Assembly: GCA_963920635.1 (NCBI GenBank)
Contig: OY987303.1
Coordinates: 50,591,223-50,655,222, forward strand
DNA: 64,000 nucleotides
Reading direction: 5' to 3'
Origin: Pseudeuparius sepicola
Taxonomy: Eukaryota; Arthropoda; Insecta; Coleoptera; Anthribidae
Shown: positions 24,701 to 37,300 of the stretch, piece after piece
Layout of the letters: each line of letters begins with the position of its first letter
Numbering within the stretch: the stretch's first letter is position 1
The notes under the pieces: generated by a model
Told to the model about the DNA's origin: nothing
Seen by the model: the letters and a program-made list of their open reading frames with translations, nothing else
Database searches by the model: none
Made by a program: the position numbers and the translations under genes

Positions 24701-25091
24701 CAATAAGCGAGCTAAACTGACATTCATATTTTTGTTTAATATTTAAATAAATTTACCCAAAACAGTTTTGTTTTTGTCGATAAACATTTATTGCTTGTAA
24801 CTATTGATTATACGATGTTCTTTGTTGCAAGGAATTAAAAAAAAACAGTGTTGTGGGATTTTCACCACTTTTAAAACAACATGGTGTAGGTAACACAACA
24901 CTTTTTGGTTTACATCTTGAAAAATTATAAATGAAAATCGTGCAAAAATACTTTGATGTAGAACGAGGTTAAATCACAACAAAATTGCACTTTTACAGGG
25001 CAAGATCGAGCAGTCTTGACATTTATTTGATAATTTGCGTACCTAATATTTTTGTATCGAGCAAAGTTTTACACTCTTACCTTCTTTCCAG
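24701..25091. other. presumed TRP-gamma intron or upstream sequence
   Basis: AT-rich sequence leading to a clear 3' splice site (CTTCTTTCCAG ending at 25091). No upstream TRP-gamma exon was recognised in 1-25091. Confidence 0.5.
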
Positions 25092-25329
25092 TATGCTTCA
25101 AAGAGCAGAAGAAACGCAATATATTAACATAAACTGCGTCGACCCGCTAGGCAGAAGTGCCTTGTTGATGGCAATTGATAACGAAAATTTAGAGATGGTC
25201 GAGCTGCTGATTGAACATAAAGTGGAAACCAAGGACGCCTTATTGCACGCAATATCTGAAGAATTCGTCGAAGCTGTAGAGGTTCTTCTGGACCATGAAG
25301 AAACAATACATAAAAAGGGAGAACCACAC
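25092..25329 (+). CDS. Trpgamma: TRP-gamma exon: ankyrin repeats 1-2
   Basis: The acceptor TTCTTTCCAG ends at 25091 and the donor GTATGT starts at 25330. The first base completes a codon from an upstream exon (phase 2); 79 codons follow from ATG at 25093 ([20 protein letters not shown]...) and the exon ends on a codon boundary after GEPH. The internal Met is not the protein start, since family members have an N-terminal segment before this point. The content is ankyrin-type: [20 protein letters not shown] followed by [19 protein letters not shown]. The frame is intact and conserved in style, unlike the decayed relics around it. Confidence 0.93.
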
Positions 25330-28300
25330 GTATGTATAATATTTAAGCAATAAAAAGTGATCGGTCAGAAATTTAATACCATTTCGGTTAGAGTTTTCTC
25401 TGAAAGATTTGTGTCTATTATACGTAATAAGTACCTAAAATTATCGCAAATAGGAAATCTTATTTTATTGTTTTCTAGCACCAATAAATTTTCAGAATAA
25501 AATTTAGTTATCCGGTATAGCGACATTTCGTCAAAAGAATGCTATTTTATGATATCTAGCTTTATTTACGTTGGTGATAGAATCAATTTAATAGTTTAAC
25601 TAAGTGTGATATTCAAAAAAGTTAGGTTTAAGTACAGATTTGTGGAGGCATAATTATTGAGGTAATATTAGCTCTCTGAGCGTGTGGCGTAGGCATAGGA
25701 TATTTTGTATAATTCTCATTTAAAATACAGGTTGTCTATTGATGGAAGATGATGGAAATATGCCCACAACTAGGTATTTTTCGGAGAACAAATTTTTTTA
25801 ACTGAATTGTTTGTTATATAGGGCGTTTCTAAAATATGGTGCCAACGTAATACGACAGGTAGAACATATTATTCAAAAAAAGTTTCCCATAAAGTGTCCG
25901 AAAATATACAGGGTGAGTCACATCTAAAGGCAGAGCCGAAAACACAAGGTAGAACTCGCTAAAATAATCACATATGCTTAATAAACATTAGCTCAAAAAA
26001 GCTTGGTTCTCCATATACAGCGTGTTGAAATTTTTCCAAAAATAACATATTTTTTTAATTTCTTTCGAGCCCATTTAGGAATTCCAACCAAATTTGGTAC
26101 ACATTATTCACTGGACGGTTGCCATTTTGTGCAATAATTTGACCCCGTTCCGATGACCAGCGGCGTAGGTACAAATAGTTACTGTAAATAATTGTAGAAA
26201 AAAAGTAGTACGGTTCTGTGCAAAACCAAAAATTTAGCCTTTTTTGGATAGCCCATTCAATTTGGAACAAAAAGCGCCTCTTGGTATTTTTTTATTTCTG
26301 GTACAGTTTCTTCGTAATTTCGGATTTTTTAAACTAGTGTCAAGGTGATTATGCTGGCATTTAAAATAAAATTATTTGTATCTACGCCGCTGCTCATCTG
26401 AACAGGGCCAAATTATTGCACAAAATGACAACCCATAATATGTATAAAATAATTCCTAAACAGCTAGAAAAAAATTAAAAAAATATTTGGAAAAGTTTCA
26501 ACACGCTGTATATGGAGAACCAAGCGTTTTTGAGCTAATGTTTATCAAGCATATGTGCTTATTTTAGCGAATTCTACCTTGTGTTTTCGGCTCTGCCTTT
26601 AGATGTGACTCACCCATACTTACCTAATAAAAAAGTTATGGTGATAAAGGTACAGTTTGAAAAAATAAATACCTAATGTTATTTGTTATGGAAAGTTTGT
26701 AAATCAAATATGAAACGCAAAAACCATATACCCATACAATGCATGGCATTCTTGATTTCCAGCATCCTTCTCGACAGATCCACGATAATACATTTTGCAA
26801 ATTTTAAAGAGAACGGTGCATTTTGGCGACATTGAACATGTGTACCTTTTTGTGGCATATTATATTAATTTCTCTTTTAGAAAATGTTATTAAAGACAAT
26901 TTTTTTATATTAAAACCCATTGTGCTATCTAAATTGCTACACTTCAGCACCAAGTTTGATTTAAATTGTATAGTTTCGTAGAAGTTCTTTTCTTGCGAAA
27001 AATAGGCGTTTCAAATTACACATTGTAACTTTTTTAATATTCATTTTCGGACCCATGTTTTTAGAAAACTTTTTGTTCAAAATGACATTTTATTGATTTT
27101 ATACCTGTCGTCTTTGGCGCCACAATTTAGTAACACCCTATATAATAAACCATTTTCAAGTTTTATTATCCCACAGAATAAATAATAGCTTCACAACAGA
27201 AGCGTCCAAAAAGACATGTGTCAAAAGGATGCTCGCTTCGACGAGAAATATCTTCTAAAGGGATAAACATTGTGCATTTTATTTGATTTTACATTAATCC
27301 ACGTTGCAAAGAGATTGTATTAGGACCAAATTTATGTATAAGGTATTGGTTATTTTTCTGTAAATTGAAATGGAGGCTCGCTTATTTTCGACACATGTCT
27401 TTATGGACGTTTCTGTTGTGAAGCTATTTATTCTGTGGTTATACGAAATGAAAAATTCGCCAATATGTATGTCGACAGATGCAATAAAAAATTGAAAAAT
27501 CGTTCATTAATTAACAGTCAATTCAGTTAAAAGCGTTTTACTGTTATTTGTATTAGTCAAAACCTACTTTGAGTGAATGCGAGATTAGATAGAAATGTTA
27601 TTGTTTGTTACATGAAAATTTTAAACTGTAAATATCTCGCATAAAAACCTTGAAGGAAAACATATTTGCATCAGAAAAACGAATACACCTAATATTTGAA
27701 TTTATCTCTCAAAAAAAAAAAAACTGAAAGTTAAATTTTGCCAACCTTTTTAGGTATTCGTTCTATGCCACACCTTTATATGAACTTTTTGTCTCAGTTT
27801 TCGATGATCTTTCGGCCTTAAAACTCTGTACAGGGTGGGCCAAGTTGTACACTTTTAAAGGGAAACTCCTATTTTTAACGGAGATAGACGAAAACTGATA
27901 TCGGTATCTGAGACTCATTTTGTACGATAAACTTAATGGCGAAAACCGCAAATCGATATCTTGAGTTACAGGGCGTTTTTCGAAAATGTGCATTTTCGAA
28001 AAGTGGCCCTAACTTTTTTCCGGTTGAAATTTTTTTGTTTCTGTAAAAACATTTCTAAAGCACTTTTTTACGTAAAATGCAATGCTGCTACTACTTTTGT
28101 TTTCATGTTTAAGAGTTACTGATGAAAAAAATTCCTAAAAGCTATTAGTAATTGATAATTACTTACATAAGTAAATCATTAAGTGTTACATATTTTTGGA
28201 ATGGTAATTTTTTGCTCTATTAAAAAATGCAGAAATATGCAGAATGTTAAATTTTTTTCAAGTCAATGGTTTAAGGGTTACTGATGAAAAAATTATTTTT

Positions 28301-31300
28301 TAAATGGAACACTCTGTATATTATTGCATTTTTTAATAGAGAAAAAAATAACATTCCAAAAATATATAACACTTAATCATTCACTTAAGTAGTTATCAAT
28401 TACTAGTAGCTTTTATGAATTTTTTTCATCAGTAACTCTTAAACCATTGACTTGAAAACAAAAGTAGTAGTAGCATTGGATTCTACGTAAAAAAGTGCTT
28501 TAGAAATGTTTTTACAGAAACAAAAAATTTTCAACCGAAAAAAGTGAGGGCCACTTTTAGAAAATGCACATTTTTCGAAAAACGCCCTGTAACTCAAGAA
28601 CGGTGACAGATATCGATTTGCGGTTTTCGCCATTAAGTTTATCATACAAAATGAGCCTCAGACACCGATATCAGTATTCGTCTATCTCCGTCAAAAATAG
28701 GAGTTTCCCTTTAAAAGTGTCCAATTTGGCCCCCTCTGTACACGTTTCTTGAAAAATCCCTATAGGTATATATTTCAATAGAATTTGCATTTTCAGATAA
28801 AACACTAAGTAAGTAGTAGTAAAGGACATTTTATTTTTTAATAAGGATCGATTTTTGTATCTGCAAATATATGTATAAATCAAGAGGGATGTTTTTGTGG
28901 TATATCAGGTAAAGGATAATCCATTGAAAATAATGCACTTCACAAAATCCATCCTTATTTGTATATATTCTTGACAGGTTAGAATTTCCTCGTTCGATAC
29001 TTGCATTAATAATTAATTAATATTAATTCTGCATGGAGATTCATAATTTGTTTATGGATTAAGCAAAGGAATTGAAAGGATCGAGAAACAATCATCCTGT
29101 GTATAATTTTGTATAGTAATTTCAATACCTACCGTTTAGATTCGAATACAATGCAATTGGGAGCTATAACTTCTACCAAATACTAAACATTGCCGTTTCA
29201 CATCGATTTTCACTCAAGAATGGTTTCTAAGTTCAAACTTAATATCTGATTATCTGGAACAGTTCGAAATCCCGAAACGTAACTTTCCAACCATTCATTT
29301 CAAAGTAAAGTCTCAACAATTTAAACTCCATTAAGTACAGGTGTTTCTGTAAGGACGTACAATTTTAAAAGGACAGCCCTTTCAAGTCTATTTGGTTCAG
29401 TTAACTAAAAAAATTTAATTACGCCGCAGTTCAACGTTTCATTTAGAGTCTGTAATTTGTTTTTTTTTTTCAGAGCTGGGAAGCTTTGCCCCCGGATACG
29501 GCTACGTTCACCCCAGATATAACCCCACTGATTTTATCGGCCCACAGAGATAATTACGAAATAATCAAAATACTTCTGGATAGGGGCGCCACCCTACCAA
29601 TGCCACACGATGTCAGGTGGGTGAAAATATTTTCAGGGAAAAAATAAAGGTACACTGAGTTCGGGTACCTATCTAACTATTGATCCCGATGGGAGCATTC
29701 GCTAGAAAAGTTTTTAAGAGGATTAAAAATGGCGTTTCAGCGTTTCTATAGCAGGTTCCCGAAAGTGCATATAGATGTAATAATAGGCGTCAGATCAATA
29801 TGAGTGCAAGCATTCCGAATTAAATTAAAAAGAATTCGAAATATTTTCCTCATCTACAGGGTCAGTTAAAGATTCCCAGGCTAATATTTTTTCATTTATT
29901 GAGCGATTTCATTTTTCATTATTATTACTTTAAGTTTCCTCATTTAGTATCTTCGATCTTTTTGGTAGGTTGCTAGTTATTTGTGTATCATGAAGAAGAT
30001 CTTCAGGGCTAAAAAGCACATTATACAGTGAAGACGTAAAGGTTGGAATAAATTCAATAAAATCTTTAGAGGACGAGCAAAAATATATAATTGAAAGACC
30101 GCAGTTAGCCACGAAATTAAGGCGGGTTTTTGATAGTTATGATACACCCTGTATAATCCGCAAGCCTACCTTTTTAAAGCCCGATAGTTACCTTACAAGT
30201 TTTATATGTATACCTACAACTTTTTTCTTTATCTGCAAAAATTGGAGAAATTATGGGGGGAGTCGGAGTTTTCTCCTGAAGGTTCTATACACTGCTTATA
30301 GCAAAACTTTCAAAATTGGAAGAAGACTTTTCCCCATAATTACACACATTTGACGGTGGCAGATTCATTCTCTGAGAATGTTTGACCTGCTAATTTTTTT
30401 AGAGATCGCTGTAAACAAGTTTCTTTAGGATTAGCTAATCTTTTCAACAAAGCAATGTTGTCTTCGATTTTTAATGCTCCACATGTCGACTAACAGAAAT
30501 CCAAATATTTGAAGGCATTTAAACCTTGGCCTAAAAGACTTATCTAAATATTTCATTCAATGATTTAGGTTTTTGAGGGCTTTTTTGCTTTATATAATAG
30601 CCTATTTTAAGCTCTAAATAGGTAACAATGACCATGTTTGACACTGGAGGAAAATTTGCAGCATTAAACTTAGTAACTGGTAAAAATTTAGTAACCCTTA
30701 ATCTTGAATGTGTTGAGAATTGGTAGGGTTTAGGGTTAAAACCAAATGGAAATTATATTAGTTCATTGCCAACGTTTCGGTATATTTTATAACCATCATC
30801 AGGGCTCTACAAAGATATTACATAATATGTTAATGAGTTTCTTAAAAAATTAAAATATATGGAAAAAAAGGAACAAAAAACAAAAAACAAGGGCAAAAAA
30901 AAACAAGGTACAAATTTCAATGCTTACCCAACTAGTAATTTCCTTTGTCAAAAAATAAATAATTATATAAATCAGGTAACATAGATAACATATATAAACA
31001 ATCAATGCTATGGTAAAATGACGATACAAACATATTAAAAAGGTTAGTCTGGTGGTTGAAAGCAGAATGAATTCAGCAGCCGGAACTACCTGTGTTCTAC
31101 CATAAAAAAAAGAGGTCAGGTACACAGCGGCAAACAAAAACCACTACACAGTGGTGCAAGGTGCAAGAAATTTTTTCTTTTTCAATCTATCAATAATGTT
31201 GTAGTAAGAATTATTGAGGTGTTCAATATCTTTGCGGTTATTGACACTGTTACATTTCCTAACGCAAATCATTTCTTGCAAGAGACGATTAGAGAGATTT

Positions 31301-34300
31301 TTCTGTGTTCCCAAAATCTTAGTTTTATCAAAGTCAAATTGATGCCTTTGCTCCCTCACATGTTTAACCATGTTAACCATTTAAATTATTACAATAAATT
31401 AATTAAAAATAAATTAAACCCAACGGCTTTGGTTGAACATGTGAGGGAGCAAAGGCATCAATTTGACTTTGATAAAACTAAGATTTTGGGAACACAGAAA
31501 AATCTCTCTAATCGTCTCTTGCAAGAAATGATTTGCGTTAGGAAATGTAACAGTGTCAATAACCGCAAAGATATTGAACACCTCAATAATTCTTACTACA
31601 ACATTATTGATAGATTGAAAAAGAAAAAATTTCTTGCACCTTGCACCACTGTGTAGTGGTTTTTGTTTGCCGCTGTGTACCTGACCTCTTCTTTTTATGG
31701 TAGAACACAGGTAGTTCCGGCTGCTGAATTCATTCTGCTTTCAACCACCAGACTAACCTTTTTAATATGTTTGTATCGTCATTTTACCATAGCATTGATT
31801 GTTTATATATGTTATCTATGTTACCTGATTTATATAATTATTTATTTTTTGACAAAGGAAATTACTAGTTGGGTAAGCATTGAAATTTGTACCTTGTTTT
31901 TTTTTGCCCTTGTTTTTTGTTTTTTGTTCCTTTTTTCCATATATTTTAATTTTTTAAGAAACTCATTAACATATTATGTAATATCTTTGTAGAGCCCTGA
32001 TGATGGTTATAAAATATACCGAAACGTTGGCAATGAACTAATATAATTTCCATTTGGTTTTAACCCTAAATCCTACCAATTCTCAACACGTTAAACTTAG
32101 TGTTGAGTCGCTCAGCGCGAAAAGGTCTGCCTTATTAAAACATTTTAGTTTTTATTTATTGCTAGTCGCTGCTTTGGGATTTTGGGCTTGTAAATTTGTA
32201 AAAGAATCACTCTACAGTGTGGCCAGTTTGGAATGGAGACACCTCTGTAAAATTTTTATTTTTGCTCCGAATTTATCCGATTTTATTCTAAGGGTAGGTC
32301 ACAAAAAACTCTATTTGGGCGCGAAGTTTCAGGTCTTAACCTCAATTATTTTCAAGGCCTACTACGAATATACAGGGAGTTCCATTTTGCAGGTTGTCAA
32401 AGGTCAGCAAAATGGTAATTTCAAAGGCATCTGGCAAGTCAAGTGTGCCATGGAATCTCCTCAAAATAGTTGAATGGTCAACAGGACGGCTCAAATTGTT
32501 GGTATGCAAAGATCCGATACAAAAATATACAGGGTATTTTTCTCTGGGCCATTTCCAAAAAAATCAATATTTTTGAATGGAGACACCTCTGTAAAATTGT
32601 TATTTTTGCTCCGATTTGATGAACTTTTTTTAGATTGTACCTAGGTCTCAAAAAACTGTGTTCTGTGACAAGTCGATAGATTTCATCGAATTGATAAGTA
32701 CAATGGAAGTCGCACAGGTACCACTTTCATTGTTGTTTGGGGCAGCCAACTCTAGAGAGAGATAGGTTTCAAATGGCAATAAGTAAGACAAGGACGCCTA
32801 ATGAACGTGTCAGCTGATTCAGGCAAAGGAGGTATATAGGGATGTTGCATATTAATGGGCGAATTTAATGGGCATGTTCCGTAATTATCTTTATTGTATG
32901 ATCTGTATTCCGAAATTCGGGGCTTGTTTGTAGGGATGAGAATTTTTCTATATAGCCACAATTATGTAAATATTGCACAGAAAAAAGTAGTGAATTGATT
33001 AAAAAAATTACCTACATGGCAATTTTATGTACCTGGAAGTAAATTGAGACAAATAAAATACAAATTACAAAATAAAGTTTATTTTAAAATAAAGGCGACA
33101 AAATATCTAGGATAAGGTATACATTTTCAACTTTAATTACTTATCTTAATTGATTTAATAACTTTAAAATTCAATTTAATAGGAAAAGCATGTAAGACAG
33201 GTAGCTTTTACATATTTTTATATAATTTTTAATGTTTAGGCATCTAACAAAAAGAATTACAAATAATTACCTTATTAAAGGGACCAGAACCTCAAGATTA
33301 ATTCCATCATTGACTACGAAGAGGTAGGTTCATTAGCACAATATTTTGCCAGTTTTTCCTTTGATAGTTTCTATCATGACTTGGAAAATAAAAAACTGTA
33401 GTAATTACATTCTTTTTAAGTTTGCGCTGCCCAAAATTCTCTATGAAATTGCTCTCAATAAATTGTTGACTAAAAATGCAAGTAAATACTTGTAGACAGT
33501 ACAAAATTTTTCCTTTTCATTGCTGCAATCCACTTGTCTCTAATATCACCTTATCTCTTGGAAAACTGCAAAGTTATTAGCAAAGATTTTTAAGACTTAC
33601 GAATGAAAAGAAACCCCACTATTCTTATTTTTTCCGCTCCGTTTGGTACATCCAAATACACAACAGGAGTTGACCCTCTTTTTTGTAATTTACAACTTAA
33701 ACAGAGAGAATATAGCCACCTAGCTAAATTAAATTTTCTCTTCGATCTAAAAATATAATATTAAACCAAACACCAACTAAGAAAACTCAACGCCGTTTTA
33801 TACGAAACTGCCACCACGACACGAACTCAAATCAAATATAAATAATACAATAATTACTCCTATTTGTATTGGGACTTGGGACAGAAGGAAAATTAAAATG
33901 ACGTTTGACAACGGAACTCGTTTGAAGCACAGGACACAAAAATAGAAAGTTAGGACAAACACCTCTTTTGTGTTATGTGGTTTTTGCCGGAATCAGCTGA
34001 TTTATTTACTATTTCACTTACTCAAGTTTGGCTGCCAGTTTCTCTCTCTACACTCCTTCTATCTACTTGTCATTTCAATGATAGATTTATACCACAAAAA
34101 TCAAGTCCTACTTTGACCATTTTTTTAGGCAAAATTTCGAGAATTCTTCTTCTTAAAAAAATTAAGAGCCCCCTACACACAGAAAGAGAAAACCGCACAA
34201 TCAAGTCTCTGTGTTTTCTATAACTTAAACCCGTACTCAGTTCATCCCACAACCCGACGTTTTCATGGAGTATCCAATTAGATTCGAAAACGATTTTTGG

Positions 34301-37300
34301 TTGAATAGGTACTGTATTAAAACGGGTACTGAATGAGATTTCAGTTTCAAGGTCGATTCTGCTTTTTGTGGGGTCGTATCTGGATTATTCAAATGCAAAC
34401 GGTGATCGTATCGACATCAAGTTGAGACTTGTGCATTGTTATTATACGTAAAATTGCCATTTTTTTGTTTTTGTGGTTTACGGTTTTCGAAAACATAACC
34501 TCGACCCTTGGTTGTAATTTTTGTTTGCTATTTGAAACATTTATTCAATAACTTAATAGTTATTTATGTACCAAGGCACTGAAGTTCAACTTTCTATGAC
34601 ACATGTGGAATTTAGTTGCCGAGGTTTCTGGCCGAGGCAAATAACATAAAAAGAACTTCAATGCCGAGATACATATTATATTTTTTGAAATCGGAAAAAA
34701 GTTTTATTAAGCAAAAAATAATCATAAGGGATCACCCGTCTATGAACCGACTGCGCGCGGCGTTGCTTGACTTTGACGATCGCTCTACCAAGGTCAAGTA
34801 CGACGAGGCACGGCGCTTCCCAACAGAAACCCCAAACTGCTGTGTGTTGTGCAGCCTCCATGAAAAATATATTGAAATTCAAACCTACTAAAATATTTAT
34901 ACTGAAAGATTGCGCTGCTATAGGTAACAATTTCGCAATTTGAACGAAAAGTTAAATGGGCCTTTATTGGCCGGGCTTTGAATATTTGGTCACTTTTGAC
35001 TGGCGATGGCCCCGCGTCTGACGTTTTATGTTTACATCTCGCGAAGGCCTACTTTTGAAAAAATCGTACAATAATGGGTTACTTCAGTGCCGATTTCTGA
35101 GCTTTTAATGACGATTTTGAATCCCTTCACTGGCAATTTCAAGGAAATAATTTTTTTTAAATATTAGTTTGTTTTTTGACTAATGTTGGCATGCTCCTCA
35201 ATTAAGACTCAATGTACAGCACGTACGTGGTGATTCAACATGTTGACCCATAAAATGGCTTTTTTCGATCTGTAGCACGCAACACGCTAATTTTAAATTT
35301 TTTATCAATAGAAATTTTAATATAAGTAATTACTCACACTTTGAGACAAAAATTATTTAAACATATTTATCACAATGGCCGCCATTAGGCTTTTTGCGCA
35401 AATACTAATGACGGCAATTGTGATAAATACTTTTAAATGTTTGTCTCAAAATGTAAGTAATTACTTATATTAAAATTTGTATTTATCAAAAGTTTAAAAC
35501 TATGCGTATTGCTCGCTACAGATCAAAAAAGCCATTTTATGGGTCAAAAAAATCACCACGTATTCAATCTTAATACAAAACGTAACTTTTGGCTAGAGTG
35601 AGAGCAACAGACCGTTGCTATGCTGTAAATTTTTCGGGAAGTAAATGCGCTTGCCTTATTCGATGGCAAAAGGTATCGAAACAAAGAAATCTGCAAACGT
35701 GCAGTTCAAATTAAAAATAAATGGAAGACTTTAAAAACATTGGTACATTCTCCAAATTCTGTTTATTTTATGTGAAAAAAAAAATGTTGTAAAATACCCT
35801 ATTGTAGAAAAAATAACTTTATCCACTTATTTACTCATTTCAATAGAGATTTAACAACAGTATTAAAATGTCCACTTTAAACTAAACATTGGAAATCCCT
35901 GAGGTGACATCAGCATTTTCATTCTCCACAAAATGTCGGTTTTGTGTAACAGACAAAGGAAAGGCGGATGAACCTTCAAAGTCCCACGTAATCCTATTCG
36001 AGAAGGCTACTTTTCATCTGCCAAATCCAACGGATTTTAAGGAGACAAAAGACCAAACCCAAACAAGAAGGAATTTGATTTCTTTTGTAATCAGGAAACT
36101 TCCTGCAAGATAGCGATAAGAAAGACATTTACTTTAGGATTCTGTACATACAAAATTAATTCTACCTACGCAAGAAAAATAAAATATACAGATTGTACCA
36201 AATTACCTGCGTTCACTATATTGCTAACTTCCTTGTTTGTAAAGGTATTAGACCATAGGTTGATTTGGGAACGAATCGCTTTTTTTGTGCTAACTACGAT
36301 GGTGAAATATCGCAAAACGTAATTTATTTAAATGGAACACCCTCTATATTATACGACAAATTGAGAGCTCGTTTAATTCTGCACAGAAAACGAATGCTAT
36401 TTTTATTATAGGCATAAATTATTGTGCTTTAGTTATGGGCTTGTTCGTAATTTCACAAAAAAACATTAGTTTGAAGTTTGCAATAACTTAAGTCAACAAA
36501 AAAATTATCGTAAGCCTAGTTTTTACAAATTCATAGCCGTGTCTCGTCAGCGGTACGTATAAGAATATAATACATAATAATATAAAGAATAACAATGGAG
36601 TAATGTGCATTTAAAGAAATTACGTATTGGCGATATCTCGAGGACGTTATTTGATGAGATTTTTGCTTTCACCATCGTACTTGACATAGAAAATTGTGGT
36701 CTATCTTTAAAAATAAGAAAGATATCAATAGTAAACACTTAATTTGGTACAGCCTGTATACGAAACTTCCACCCCCTTAACTTTTTTGTTTTTAATTTTC
36801 GGGAAAAAATCGTTGACTGACGTATTTATAAGAGTTCTCACGGCTATAGCTTAATAATGGCCAACAATGTGTTTTCCATTGTATTTTGTCTTCGGAAATC
36901 GTATGGTGAGGCATAGAACTGTCAGACATGACAGCCGTGAGCAGTCTTTAATAATACGTCAGTCAACGAAAAAATGTAAATATGAAAATTATTGTAATCA
37001 GAGCTTGACTCTAAACAGTATCAGATGTTAATTGTTGTGTTACCGTTACTATATCGTGCTGTGAAAATGGTAGTTATATTATTGTTATAATATTAGTGAA
37101 AAAACTACATCGTTGAAAGTTATGTTTCTTGCGAAAAGAATGCGAAGCGTGCAAGGCCATACAAACACGTACTTCTTAAAATTGGTGTGTTTTACATTGT
37201 TCTAAATTATGCAGCTTATAATCAATGTATCAATGAATTTATATAACTTTTACATTGCTAAATTTTTGTTATTGGACCTCCGTCTCCGTTTAAATTTATG

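Larger units (their letters stand above)
30710..32089. mobile_element. head-to-head pair of Penelope-like 3' ends (1.38 kb palindrome)
   Basis: Two nearly identical arms of about 660 bp face away from a junction at about 31370-31430. Each arm contains the last 75-80 codons of a Penelope-like protein followed by a terminal repeat with CTGATGATGG, a run-on ATATACC and GAAACGTTGGCAA. Outer ends are GTGTTGAGAATTGG and CCAATTCTCAACAC. Possible flanking duplication TTAAACTTAGT (30664-30674 and 32091-32101). Lies in the second TRP-gamma intron. Confidence 0.85.

Noticed and set aside
25093..25095. ATG at 25093 as the TRP-gamma start codon
   Set aside because: A strong acceptor ends one base earlier and family proteins have residues before this point; it is an internal Met.
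31663..31992. hydrophobic 109-codon ORF and its mirror at 30850-31137, possible membrane protein
   Set aside because: Both lie in the AT-rich terminal repeat of the Penelope-like copies; the T-rich strand naturally reads as hydrophobic residues.
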